Source: Alphaproteobacteria bacterium (GTDB taxonomy: Bacteria > Pseudomonadota > Alphaproteobacteria > UBA9219). Taken from it: a DNA stretch of 5,157 nt. Under the pieces are notes generated by a model, which did no database searches, had not been told where the DNA came from, and saw only the letters and a program-made list of their open reading frames with translations. The stretch is from the NCBI GenBank assembly GCA_028865155.1, contig JAGWKW010000112.1, positions 1 through 5,157 on the forward strand, read 5' to 3'. Both the position numbers and the translations under genes were made by a program. Below, piece after piece: positions 1 to 5,157 of this stretch (positions are counted from its first letter, which is position 1; each line of letters opens with the position of its first letter).

Positions 1-293
1 CAGGCCGCCAGCGACCGGCTGACTTCATAGGCGAAATCGACATGGCCGGGCGTGTCCATCAGGTTGAGCTGATAACTTTCGCCATCTTTGGCTTTGTAGT
101 TCAGGCGCACGGTCTGCGCCTTGATCGTGATGCCGCGTTCGCGCTCGATATCCATATTGTCGAGCATCTGTTCTTTCAACTCGCGCGCTTCGACCGCGCC
201 GCAGGTTTGAATCAGCCGGTCGGCAAGCGTCGATTTGCCGTGATCGATATGCGCGATGATCGAGAAATTGCGGATGTGCTTTTGGTCTGTCAT
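1..293 (-). CDS. lepA: Elongation factor 4 (LepA), N-terminal part, cut by the window edge
   Basis: This is the first 97 codons of LepA (EF4), a translational GTPase that binds the ribosome in the cytoplasm and is linked to back-translocation and initiation or assembly roles. Visible GTPase motifs are the P-loop A-H-I-D-H-G-K-S at residues 14-21, the switch I segment [11 protein letters not shown] at about 50-60, and the G3 motif D-T-P-G-H-V-D-F at 80-87. The combination [16 protein letters not shown] near the N-terminus, and R-G-I-T-I-K-A-Q, separate LepA from TypA and EF-G. The start ATG (293-291) puts the P-loop at the position usual for LepA. The remaining roughly 500 residues lie outside the window to the left. 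It is the third gene of a probable leftward operon, 48 bases after the small membrane-protein gene. It has no strong Shine-Dalgarno; only a weak AGG lies 6 bases upstream, inside a short hairpin. Confidence 0.96.
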   Translation of the reverse strand, partial: MTDQKHIRNFSIIAHIDHGKSTLADRLIQTCGAVEARELKEQMLDNMDIERERGITIKAQTVRLNYKAKDGESYQLNLMDTPGHVDFAYEVSRSLAA

Positions 294-316
294 TGGCTGC
301 CTATGTTACGGGCAGC
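294..316 (-). promoter_or_regulatory. lepA ribosome-binding region within a short hairpin
   Basis: Read on the minus strand, GCTGCC (316-311) and GGCAGC (301-296) form a perfect 6-bp stem with a 9-base loop. The stem ends two bases before the lepA ATG. The only Shine-Dalgarno-like bases, AGG at 302-300, sit at the loop-stem junction, so folding would partly hide them. The stem is seen directly; any control function is inference. Stems of this size also occur by chance in GC-rich DNA. Confidence 0.3.
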
Positions 317-341
317 TTTTGAGCATAGAAAACCGCTAAAC

Positions 342-581
342 TCAAGATTTCTCGCTGTTCTTTTCGACCAGCGTGCGCAGGGCGCGCAGATTGTCGTTAA
401 TGTCGATGAGCAGGAACAGAAGCCCGAAAACAATAACGCTGACGATAAAGGCGATAATCAGCCCCGCCAGCGCGACGAACGGGTTGCCCGTGGCCACGCC
501 GAAGCCGAAGCCGCCGATCAGCAGCAGCACGACGCTGATCTTGCACAAGACTTCGAGCGAATTGATGATCAGGCCCTTCAT
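342..581 (-). CDS. Small membrane protein of unknown function, two predicted transmembrane helices
   Basis: I do not recognise this 79-residue protein as a named family. It has a short N-terminal amphipathic stretch (1-13), a first hydrophobic segment at about 15-32 rich in Leu, Val, Gly and Phe, a tight Gly-Asn-Pro turn at 32-34, and a second hydrophobic segment at about 35-59. A charged tail, D-I-N-D-N-L-R-A-L-R-T-L-V-E-K at 60-74, looks like an amphipathic or coiled-coil helix. This is an inner-membrane hairpin topology with a probably cytoplasmic tail. There is no signal-peptide cleavage site and there are no catalytic motifs. The start ATG (581-579) has a good AAAGGA Shine-Dalgarno at 591-586, 4 bases upstream. 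It lies 17 bases after pgeF and 48 before lepA on the same strand, so it is probably cotranscribed with them. The Shine-Dalgarno, the clean two-helix profile and the tight packing support a real gene. The function is open. Confidence 0.8.
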   Translation of the reverse strand: MKGLIINSLEVLCKISVVLLLIGGFGFGVATGNPFVALAGLIIAFIVSVIVFGLLFLLIDINDNLRALRTLVEKNSEKS

Positions 582-598
582 GCGATCCTTTCTATCCC

Positions 599-1342
599 TT
601 ACCCCGCCAGCGCGATCGCCGACATCAGGTTGCCGCTTCGTTTTTCGCCGCGCAGCGTGCTGTAGCGGTGGCTGAAAAACCGCTCCGGCGCGGCGCAGGT
701 ATCAGCGGGCGACATGGCGACCGACCCAACGCCAAGCTGCCGCAGCTTTTCCGCGACATAGCCGGGCAGATCGAACATATACCTGCCGTCTCGCGAAGAC
801 ACACGGAAAAAAGCCTCGTTGCACGGATTTTCGGCCAGAAAGGGAGCCGGGAATTCGGATCCGACTTCATACGATCCCTGCCAGATGCATGGCCCCAGCG
901 CCGTGTGTACCGCATCGCGGCGCGCGCCCAGTTTTTCCATGGCGGCAAGCGTGTTTTCGAGAACGCCGCCGACGGCGCCGCGCCACCCGGCATGGGCCGC
1001 GCCGACCACCCCCTCGCCCGCGAACAGAACCGGGACGCAATCCGCCGTCAGGACGCCGAGCGCGACGCCGCGCCTGCCGGTCACAAGCGCGTCGCAGCGC
1101 GGCCTGTCTTCCGGCTGCCAGATATCGGTAACCGTTACGACATCGGGCGAATGCACCTGATAGCCGCTCAATAAATTCTGCGGCGCGACGCCCAGATGTG
1201 CAGCCATGCGCGCGCGGATGGGGACGACGTCGCTTTTGTCCTCCTGCCCTGAAAAGCCGCCATTGCCTTGATCGCGCGTGAAAAAGGCGTGGCGGACATG
1301 CGGCAGCGCGGCGAGGTTCTCGGCGGTCAAGGGAACTGTCAT
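599..1342 (-). CDS. pgeF: Peptidoglycan editing factor / YfiH-LACC1 family (DUF152) protein
   Basis: This 247-residue protein is close to the family's usual length. Family signatures in order are L-P-H-V-R-H-A-F-F-T-R at 13-23, G-Y-Q-V-H-S at 60-65, C-D-A-L-V-T at 83-88, L-T-A-D-C-V-P-V at 98-105, A-A-H-A-G-W-R-G at 115-122, G-P-C-I after about 150, and S-H-R-Y-S-T-L-R-G-E near the C-terminus. His64, Cys102 and His117 are the expected metal ligands. In E. coli the homologue YfiH (PgeF) removes wrongly made UDP-MurNAc-L-Ser. Other members act as purine nucleoside phosphorylases or adenosine deaminases, so the substrate is not fixed by sequence. The protein is probably cytoplasmic. I chose the ATG at 1342-1340 because the conserved region begins just after it. 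In-frame ATGs at 1402 and 1369 would add 20 or 9 residues outside the recognisable family core. The gene heads the leftward unit and diverges from sucA. Confidence 0.92.
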   Translation of the reverse strand: MTVPLTAENLAALPHVRHAFFTRDQGNGGFSGQEDKSDVVPIRARMAAHLGVAPQNLLSGYQVHSPDVVTVTDIWQPEDRPRCDALVTGRRGVALGVLTADCVPVLFAGEGVVGAAHAGWRGAVGGVLENTLAAMEKLGARRDAVHTALGPCIWQGSYEVGSEFPAPFLAENPCNEAFFRVSSRDGRYMFDLPGYVAEKLRQLGVGSVAMSPADTCAAPERFFSHRYSTLRGEKRSGNLMSAIALAG

Positions 1343-1349
1343 GCGGAAG

Positions 1350-1378
1350 ATGATAATCCCCCTTAACATCCCGGGCAA
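1350..1378 (-). promoter_or_regulatory. Candidate pgeF promoter, sigma-70 type, possibly giving a leaderless mRNA
   Basis: On the minus strand a -35-like TTGCCC (1378-1373, 4 of 6 to consensus) is followed after 17 bases by a -10-like TATCAT (1355-1350, 5 of 6). Seven bases then separate the -10 box from the A of the pgeF ATG at 1342, so transcription would begin at or next to the start codon. The AGGGGG run upstream (about 1363-1358) would fall inside the promoter and be a poor Shine-Dalgarno for this ATG, with 15 bases of spacing. The boxes are visible; promoter activity is inference. Confidence 0.35.
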
Positions 1379-1390
1379 ACAGGTTAATAT
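1363..1390 (+). promoter_or_regulatory. Candidate sucA promoter, sigma-70 type
   Basis: TTAACA (1363-1368) matches the -35 consensus at 5 of 6 positions. After a 16-base spacer, TAATAT (1385-1390) matches the -10 consensus at 4 of 6. This is one of the few AT-rich patches in the gap. Transcription would begin near 1397 and leave a leader of about 48 bases, holding the Shine-Dalgarno and hairpin described separately. Its -35 box lies within the spacer of the opposing pgeF promoter candidate, so the two could not easily be occupied together. No binding site of a known regulator was recognised. Confidence 0.35.
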
Positions 1391-1411
1391 GCGGCCTCCC
1401 ATTCATTCTTT

Positions 1412-1435
1412 AAGGACAGGCGTCTTGACGCCCTG
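1412..1435 (+). promoter_or_regulatory. sucA Shine-Dalgarno plus leader hairpin
   Basis: AAGGA at 1412-1416 (UAAGGA including 1411) is the best Shine-Dalgarno before sucA but lies 28 bases from the ATG at 1445. Immediately after it, CAGGCGT (1417-1423) pairs with ACGCCCTG (1428-1435) around a CTTG loop (1424-1427). The result is seven base pairs with a single bulged C at 1433. Folding removes 19 bases and leaves CTGCACCCC (1436-1444), a spacing of 9, between the Shine-Dalgarno and the ATG. CUUG is a known stable RNA tetraloop, in which the C and G can pair. The pairing is seen directly; its role in initiation is inference. Confidence 0.5.
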
Positions 1436-1444
1436 CTGCACCCC

Positions 1445-4312
1445 ATGTCGCTCGACCAAAGCTCGTTCCTCTACAGCGCCAATGCCGATTTTATCGCGGA
1501 ACTGTTCCAGCGCTATGCCACCAACCCCGCCGATATCGACGTAAGCTGGCGCAGCTTCTTTGACGAGCTGCATCAGGACGCGCGCGATGCGCTGATGGAA
1601 ATGCGCGGCGCAAGCTGGGCGCCCAACGGGGCCGCAAAGATTATCGCCAACGAAAACGAAGCGCCGAAGGCGGCGAAACGCTCCGACGCCCCGGTCTCGC
1701 AACAGGCGATTGTGGACAGCATCCGCGCCATCATGCTGATCCGCGTCTATCGCGTGCGTGGCCATTTGCAGGCGCAGCTCGACCCGCTCGGCCTGACGCC
1801 GGTGCCGCATCATCCCGAACTCGACCCCAAAAGCTATGGCTTCACCGACGCTGATTACGACCGCCCGATCTTCCTCGACGGCGCGCTCGGCTTCGAAAGC
1901 GCGACTTTGCGCGAGATTTTGGCGCGTTTACAGGCGACCTACTGCAACCGCATCGGCGTCGAATTCATGCATATGCAGGATCCGGCGCAGAAATCCTGGA
2001 TTCAGGAACGTATCGAAGCCTCGCACAACCGGCCGGCCTACGACACAACCGCCAAGCGCAACTTGCTGACGCGGCTTACAGCGGGCGAAGCGTTCGAAAA
2101 ATTCCTTGCCATGAAATTCGTCGGCGTCAAGCGTTTCGGGCTTGAAGGCGGCGAGGCGATGATCCCCGCGCTCGAAGCCGCGATTGCGCGCGGCGCGCAA
2201 CTTGGCCTGCGCGAGGTTGTCGTCGGCATGGCGCATCGCGGCCGCCTTAACACGCTGACCAACCTTTTGGGCAAATCTTTCACGGCCATGTTCGCCGAAT
2301 TCCAGGGCGTTTCCGCCTATCCCGAAAGCGTCCACGGGTCGGGCGACGTCAAATACCATCTCGGCACTTCGACCGACCGCGATTTTGGCGGCAACACCGT
2401 CCATCTGACGATGAACGCGAACCCCTCCCATCTCGAATGGGTCAATCCTGTCGTCACGGGCCGCGTCCGCGCCAAGCAGCAGCAACGCTCCGGCTCGTCC
2501 AGCATCAATGACGAAGCGGTCAGGCAGGTCATGGGCCTTCTGATCCATGGCGACGCCGCCTTCGCCGGACAGGGCATCGTCGCGGAAACGCTGACGCTGT
2601 CGGCACTCAAGGGCTACCGCACCGGCGGCACGCTGCATTTCGTCATCAACAACCAGGTCGGTTTCACTACGTCGCCGTACAATTCGCGCTCCGGCACTTA
2701 TTGCACCGACGTCGCCAAAATGATCCAGGCTCCGATCTTCCACGTCAATGGCGACGATGTCGAAGCCGTCGCGCACGTCTGCGAAATGGCCGCCGAATTC
2801 CGCCAGACTTTCCAGCGCGACGTTGTGATCGACATGGTCTGCTACCGCCGCCACGGCCATAACGAAGGCGACGAGCCGGTCTTCACCCAGCCGGCCATGT
2901 ATCACAAGATCAAGGAACAGCCGACGACGCGCGAACTTTACGCCGCCAGGCTGGCAGCAGAAGGTGCCGTGACACAGGAGGAAGCCAACAAGATCAGCGC
3001 CGATTTCATGGCCCTACTCGGCAAGGAATTCGAAGCGTCCGCCGCCTATAAACCCAACAAGGCCGACTGGCTCGAAGGTAAATGGCAAGGGCTTGAAGTC
3101 GCGCCCGATGGCGACCGCGACGGCAAGACCGGCGTTCCCGAAAATATTCTGCGCGAGGTCGGCAATGCGATCGCCCGCGTGCCGGAAGGCTTCAACCTCA
3201 ATCCCAAGATCGCCAAGCAGCTCGAAGCCAAGCGCGATATGATGGTGAGCGGCGAAGGTATCGACTGGGCGACGGCCGAAGCGCTGGCCTTCGGCACGCT
3301 GCTTATCGAAAACACGGGCGTGCGCCTGTCCGGGCAGGATTGCGGCCGCGGCACCTTTTCGCAGCGCCATTCGGTTCTCGTCGATCAGGAAGACGAACAT
3401 CGCTATGTTCCGCTCAACGGCATCCGTTCCGAACAGGCACCCTACGAAGTACTCGATAGCCCTTTGTCCGAGGCGGCCGTTATGGGTTTCGATTACGGCT
3501 TCTCGCTGGTCGAGCCGGAAATGCTGATCTGCTGGGAAGGCCAGTTCGGGGATTTCGCCAATACCGCGCAGGTGTTCGTCGATCAGTTTATTTCGTCCGC
3601 CGAAACCAAATGGCTGCGCATGTCGGGGCTGACGCTGTTGCTGCCTCACGGCTATGAAGGACAAGGGCCGGAACATTCCTCGGCGCGGCTCGAGCGTTAC
3701 CTGCAAATGTGCGCCGAAGACAATATGCAGGTCGCGAACTGCTCGACTCCGGCGAATTATTTTCACATCCTGCGGCGGCAGGTGCGGCGCAAATTCCGCA
3801 AGCCGCTGATCCTGATGACGCCAAAATCGCTGCTGCGCCACAAGTCGTGCGTATCGGCGCTGAAAGACCTCGGCGAAAACTCGACGTTCCTCAACGTCAT
3901 TCCCGAAAACGCGCCGAACATGGCCGAGGACAAGCGTATTCGCCGCGTCGTGCTATGCAGCGGCAAGGTTTATTACGACCTGCTCGCGGCGCGCGAGGAG
4001 CGCAAGATCAACGATGTCGCCATCGTACGGCTTGAGCAGTTCTATCCGTTCCCGCAGAAATTCCTCGCCTTCGAACTCGCGCGCTACGCCAAGGCCGAGG
4101 ATGTCGTGTGGTGCCAGGAAGAGCCGGAAAATATGGGCGCATGGACCTTCCTCGACCGCCGGATCGAAGAAACGCTGACCTCGGTCAAACACCGCGTCGC
4201 GCGGCCCAAATATGCGGGCCGCCCGGCAGCGGCGGCGACAGCGACAGGCTCGGCCAAGCGCCACGCCAAGGAACAGGCCGATCTGATCGACAAGGCTTTG
4301 ACTTTGCGCTGA
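1445..4312 (+). CDS. sucA: 2-oxoglutarate dehydrogenase E1 component (complete)
   Basis: This 955-residue thiamine-diphosphate enzyme decarboxylates 2-oxoglutarate and transfers the succinyl group to the lipoyl arm of SucB in the cytoplasmic TCA-cycle complex (EC 1.2.4.2). Its length is slightly above the roughly 930 of E. coli SucA. The N-terminal segment S-S-F-L-Y-S-A-N-A-D-F-I-A-E-L is the conserved E2-contacting helix. The dehydrogenase domain spans about 200-530. His264 (in A-H-R-G-R-L-N) and His305 (in D-V-K-Y-H) correspond to E. coli active-site His260 and His298. G-D-A-A-F-A-G-Q-G at 369-377 and I-N-N-Q-V-G-F at 401-407 form the ThDP/Mg site, with Asp370 and Asn403 as metal ligands. 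The pyrimidine-binding domain (about 605-800) has G-R-G-T-F-S-Q-R-H near 635 and H-G-Y-E-G-Q-G-P-E-H-S-S-A-R near 735. The C-terminal domain has C-S-G-K-V-Y-Y-D-L and W-C-Q-E-E-P. The ATG is preferred because the conserved N-terminus follows at once; in-frame CTGs at 1433 and 1436 are possible but unlikely starts. No truncation or frameshift is seen. Confidence 0.98.
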   Translation: MSLDQSSFLYSANADFIAELFQRYATNPADIDVSWRSFFDELHQDARDALMEMRGASWAPNGAAKIIANENEAPKAAKRSDAPVSQQAIVDSIRAIMLIRVYRVRGHLQAQLDPLGLTPVPHHPELDPKSYGFTDADYDRPIFLDGALGFESATLREILARLQATYCNRIGVEFMHMQDPAQKSWIQERIEASHNRPAYDTTAKRNLLTRLTAGEAFEKFLAMKFVGVKRFGLEGGEAMIPALEAAIARGAQLGLREVVVGMAHRGRLNTLTNLLGKSFTAMFAEFQGVSAYPESVHGSGDVKYHLGTSTDRDFGGNTVHLTMNANPSHLEWVNPVVTGRVRAKQQQRSGSSSINDEAVRQVMGLLIHGDAAFAGQGIVAETLTLSALKGYRTGGTLHFVINNQVGFTTSPYNSRSGTYCTDVAKMIQAPIFHVNGDDVEAVAHVCEMAAEFRQTFQRDVVIDMVCYRRHGHNEGDEPVFTQPAMYHKIKEQPTTRELYAARLAAEGAVTQEEANKISADFMALLGKEFEASAAYKPNKADWLEGKWQGLEVAPDGDRDGKTGVPENILREVGNAIARVPEGFNLNPKIAKQLEAKRDMMVSGEGIDWATAEALAFGTLLIENTGVRLSGQDCGRGTFSQRHSVLVDQEDEHRYVPLNGIRSEQAPYEVLDSPLSEAAVMGFDYGFSLVEPEMLICWEGQFGDFANTAQVFVDQFISSAETKWLRMSGLTLLLPHGYEGQGPEHSSARLERYLQMCAEDNMQVANCSTPANYFHILRRQVRRKFRKPLILMTPKSLLRHKSCVSALKDLGENSTFLNVIPENAPNMAEDKRIRRVVLCSGKVYYDLLAAREERKINDVAIVRLEQFYPFPQKFLAFELARYAKAEDVVWCQEEPENMGAWTFLDRRIEETLTSVKHRVARPKYAGRPAAAATATGSAKRHAKEQADLIDKALTLR

Positions 4313-4341
4313 ATCGAGCATAAAAAAGCAACGCAATCCTG

Positions 4342-4354
4342 AAGGGAACCTCCC
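4342..4354 (+). promoter_or_regulatory. sucB ribosome-binding site
   Basis: AAGGGA (4342-4347) lies 8 bases before the sucB ATG, a good Shine-Dalgarno that fixes this start. GGGA (4344-4347) can pair with TCCC (4351-4354) over a 3-base loop, a weak 4-bp stem covering part of the site. The 43-base sucA-sucB gap shows no terminator and no convincing promoter, so sucB is probably translated from the sucA message. Confidence 0.6.
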
Positions 4355-4355
4355 A

Positions 4356-5157
4356 ATGTCCACGCAAATCGTCGTTCCGCCCATGGGCGAATCCGTGTCC
4401 GAAGCCACCGTCGCCAAATGGCTCAAAAAAGTCGGCGACGCGGTCAAGATGGATGAACCCCTTGTCGAGCTCGAAACCGATAAAGTGACGCTTGAAGTCA
4501 ACGCTACAACCACTGGTGTTATCAGCGAAATCAAGGCGACTGAAGGCGCCACGGTCGGCGTCGGCGCGGTTTTGGGCATGATCCAGGCGGGCTCCGCCGC
4601 CGTCTCGGCCCCGACGGCTTCAGCCTCGACCTCGGCAACCAAACCCGCCCCGGTTGCAGCGAATGCCCCTGCTCCCGCCGCACAGCCCGCCGTTATGCCA
4701 GCGGCGCGTAAACAGGCCGAAGATCGTGGCATCAATCCCTACGCCATTCCCGGTTCGGGCAAGGACGGGCGCGTCATGAAAGAAGACGTGCTGAACTATG
4801 CCGGAAAACCGGCTACCACACCGGCGGCCCCTGCCCGCGCGGCGCAACCTTCCGGCCCGCGCAGCAATGCCGACCGCGAAGAGCGCGTCAAAATGACGCG
4901 CCTGCGCCAGCGCATCGCCGAACGCCTGAAAGAAGCGCAAAACACGGCCGCGATGCTGACGACTTTTAACGAAGTCGATATGGGCAACATCATGGCTCTG
5001 CGCGCGCAGCACAAAGACGCGTTCGAAAAGAAGAACGGGGTCAAACTTGGATTTATGTCCTTCTTCGTCAAGGCTTGCATTCAGGCGCTGAAGGAACTCC
5101 CCGCCGTCAACGCCGAAATCGACGGTGAAGATCTGGTCTATAAAAACTATTACGACA
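4356..5157 (+). CDS. sucB: Dihydrolipoyl succinyltransferase, E2 of 2-oxoglutarate dehydrogenase, cut by the window edge
   Basis: The first 267 codons are present and open to the right edge; the family is usually about 400-430 residues. SucB forms the core of the complex: its lipoyl arm takes the succinyl group from SucA and passes it to CoA (EC 2.3.1.61). Domains in order are a single lipoyl domain (about 1-78) with lipoylation site Lys43 in E-T-D-K-V-T-L-E-V, an Ala/Pro/Thr/Ser-rich flexible linker (about 80-112), a peripheral-subunit-binding domain (about 113-149) including A-R-K-Q-A-E-D-R-G-I and G-K-D-G-R-V-M-K-E-D-V, a second Ala/Pro linker (about 151-173), and the start of the acyltransferase domain with M-T-R-L-R-Q-R-I-A-E-R-L (180-191), A-M-L-T-T-F-N-E-V and L-G-F-M-S-F-F-V-K-A. 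The last of these, together with one lipoyl domain and adjacency to sucA, points to succinyl- rather than acetyltransferase. The catalytic His motif near the C-terminus lies beyond the window. Confidence 0.97.
   Translation, partial: MSTQIVVPPMGESVSEATVAKWLKKVGDAVKMDEPLVELETDKVTLEVNATTTGVISEIKATEGATVGVGAVLGMIQAGSAAVSAPTASASTSATKPAPVAANAPAPAAQPAVMPAARKQAEDRGINPYAIPGSGKDGRVMKEDVLNYAGKPATTPAAPARAAQPSGPRSNADREERVKMTRLRQRIAERLKEAQNTAAMLTTFNEVDMGNIMALRAQHKDAFEKKNGVKLGFMSFFVKACIQALKELPAVNAEIDGEDLVYKNYYD

Noticed and set aside
42..665. A 207-codon plus-strand open frame across the lepA start, the small membrane gene and the pgeF end
   Set aside because: It is antisense to three recognisable minus-strand genes, has no recognisable family features, and is rich in Arg, Asp, Ala and Gln as expected of a GC-rich shadow frame.
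1343..1402. N-terminal extension of PgeF from in-frame ATGs at 1402 or 1369
   Set aside because: The extra residues do not resemble the family N-terminus, which begins just after the ATG at 1342, and the stretch overlaps the candidate promoters. It is kept only as an alternative start.
1419..1432. The inverted repeat GGCGTC-TT-GACGCC as an intrinsic terminator
   Set aside because: No T-run follows on either strand, and it lies in the sucA leader. A translation-leader role is a better fit.
1425..1453. TTGACG at 1425-1430 as a -35 box for sucA
   Set aside because: A -10 box 17 bases on would fall inside the sucA coding region, where the sequence (TCGCTC) does not match. The TTGACG belongs to the leader hairpin.
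1928..2905. A 325-codon minus-strand open frame opposite sucA
   Set aside because: It lies wholly inside the highly conserved sucA coding region. Its low-complexity composition is typical of antisense frames of GC-rich genes, and no domain motif is visible.
3014..3841. A 275-codon minus-strand open frame opposite the 3' half of sucA
   Set aside because: It shadows conserved SucA motifs, with no plausible ribosome site noted and no recognisable protein features.
4313..4355. Possible terminator or internal promoter in the sucA-sucB gap
   Set aside because: The six-A run at 4322-4327 is not preceded by a stem, and no paired -35/-10 boxes stand out. Simple cotranscription explains the gap.
3953..4735. 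A 260-codon minus-strand open frame spanning the sucA-sucB junction
   Set aside because: Its Ala/Thr/Ser/Val-rich stretch is the reverse complement of the SucB lipoyl-linker coding sequence, so it is not an independent gene.

Overview
The window reads as ordinary chromosomal housekeeping DNA from a GC-rich proteobacterium. The SucA, SucB, LepA and PgeF sequences look alphaproteobacterial in style, but this is a judgement from sequence resemblance alone. I cannot name a genus. No mobile element, CRISPR array, tRNA, rRNA or sign of recent transfer was seen, and coding density is very high.

Layout. Two divergent transcription units face away from a roughly 100-base gap at 1343-1444. The leftward unit (minus strand) is pgeF (599-1342), then an uncharacterised 79-residue two-helix membrane protein (342-581), then the start of lepA (293 down to the left edge, truncated). 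Gaps are 17 and 48 bases with no terminator, which suggests one operon. The rightward unit (plus strand) is sucA (1445-4312), the complete E1 component of 2-oxoglutarate dehydrogenase, followed after 43 bases by sucB (4356 to the right edge, truncated), the E2 component.

How the genes work together. SucA decarboxylates 2-oxoglutarate on thiamine diphosphate and passes the succinyl group to the lipoyl arm of SucB, the core of the same TCA-cycle complex. The leftward genes are not in that pathway: PgeF is a peptidoglycan-precursor quality-control or purine-nucleoside enzyme, and LepA is a ribosome-associated GTPase. They share only the divergent control region with sucAB.

Most interesting point. 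The best Shine-Dalgarno of sucA lies 28 bases upstream of its ATG, too far to work directly. A near-perfect hairpin with a CUUG tetraloop fills the gap exactly and would leave an effective spacing of 9 bases if folded. In the same gap, candidate promoters for pgeF and sucA overlap, and the pgeF promoter would start transcription at or next to the pgeF ATG, implying a leaderless message. I found no convincing novel multi-gene system; these control-region features and the small membrane protein are what merit attention.
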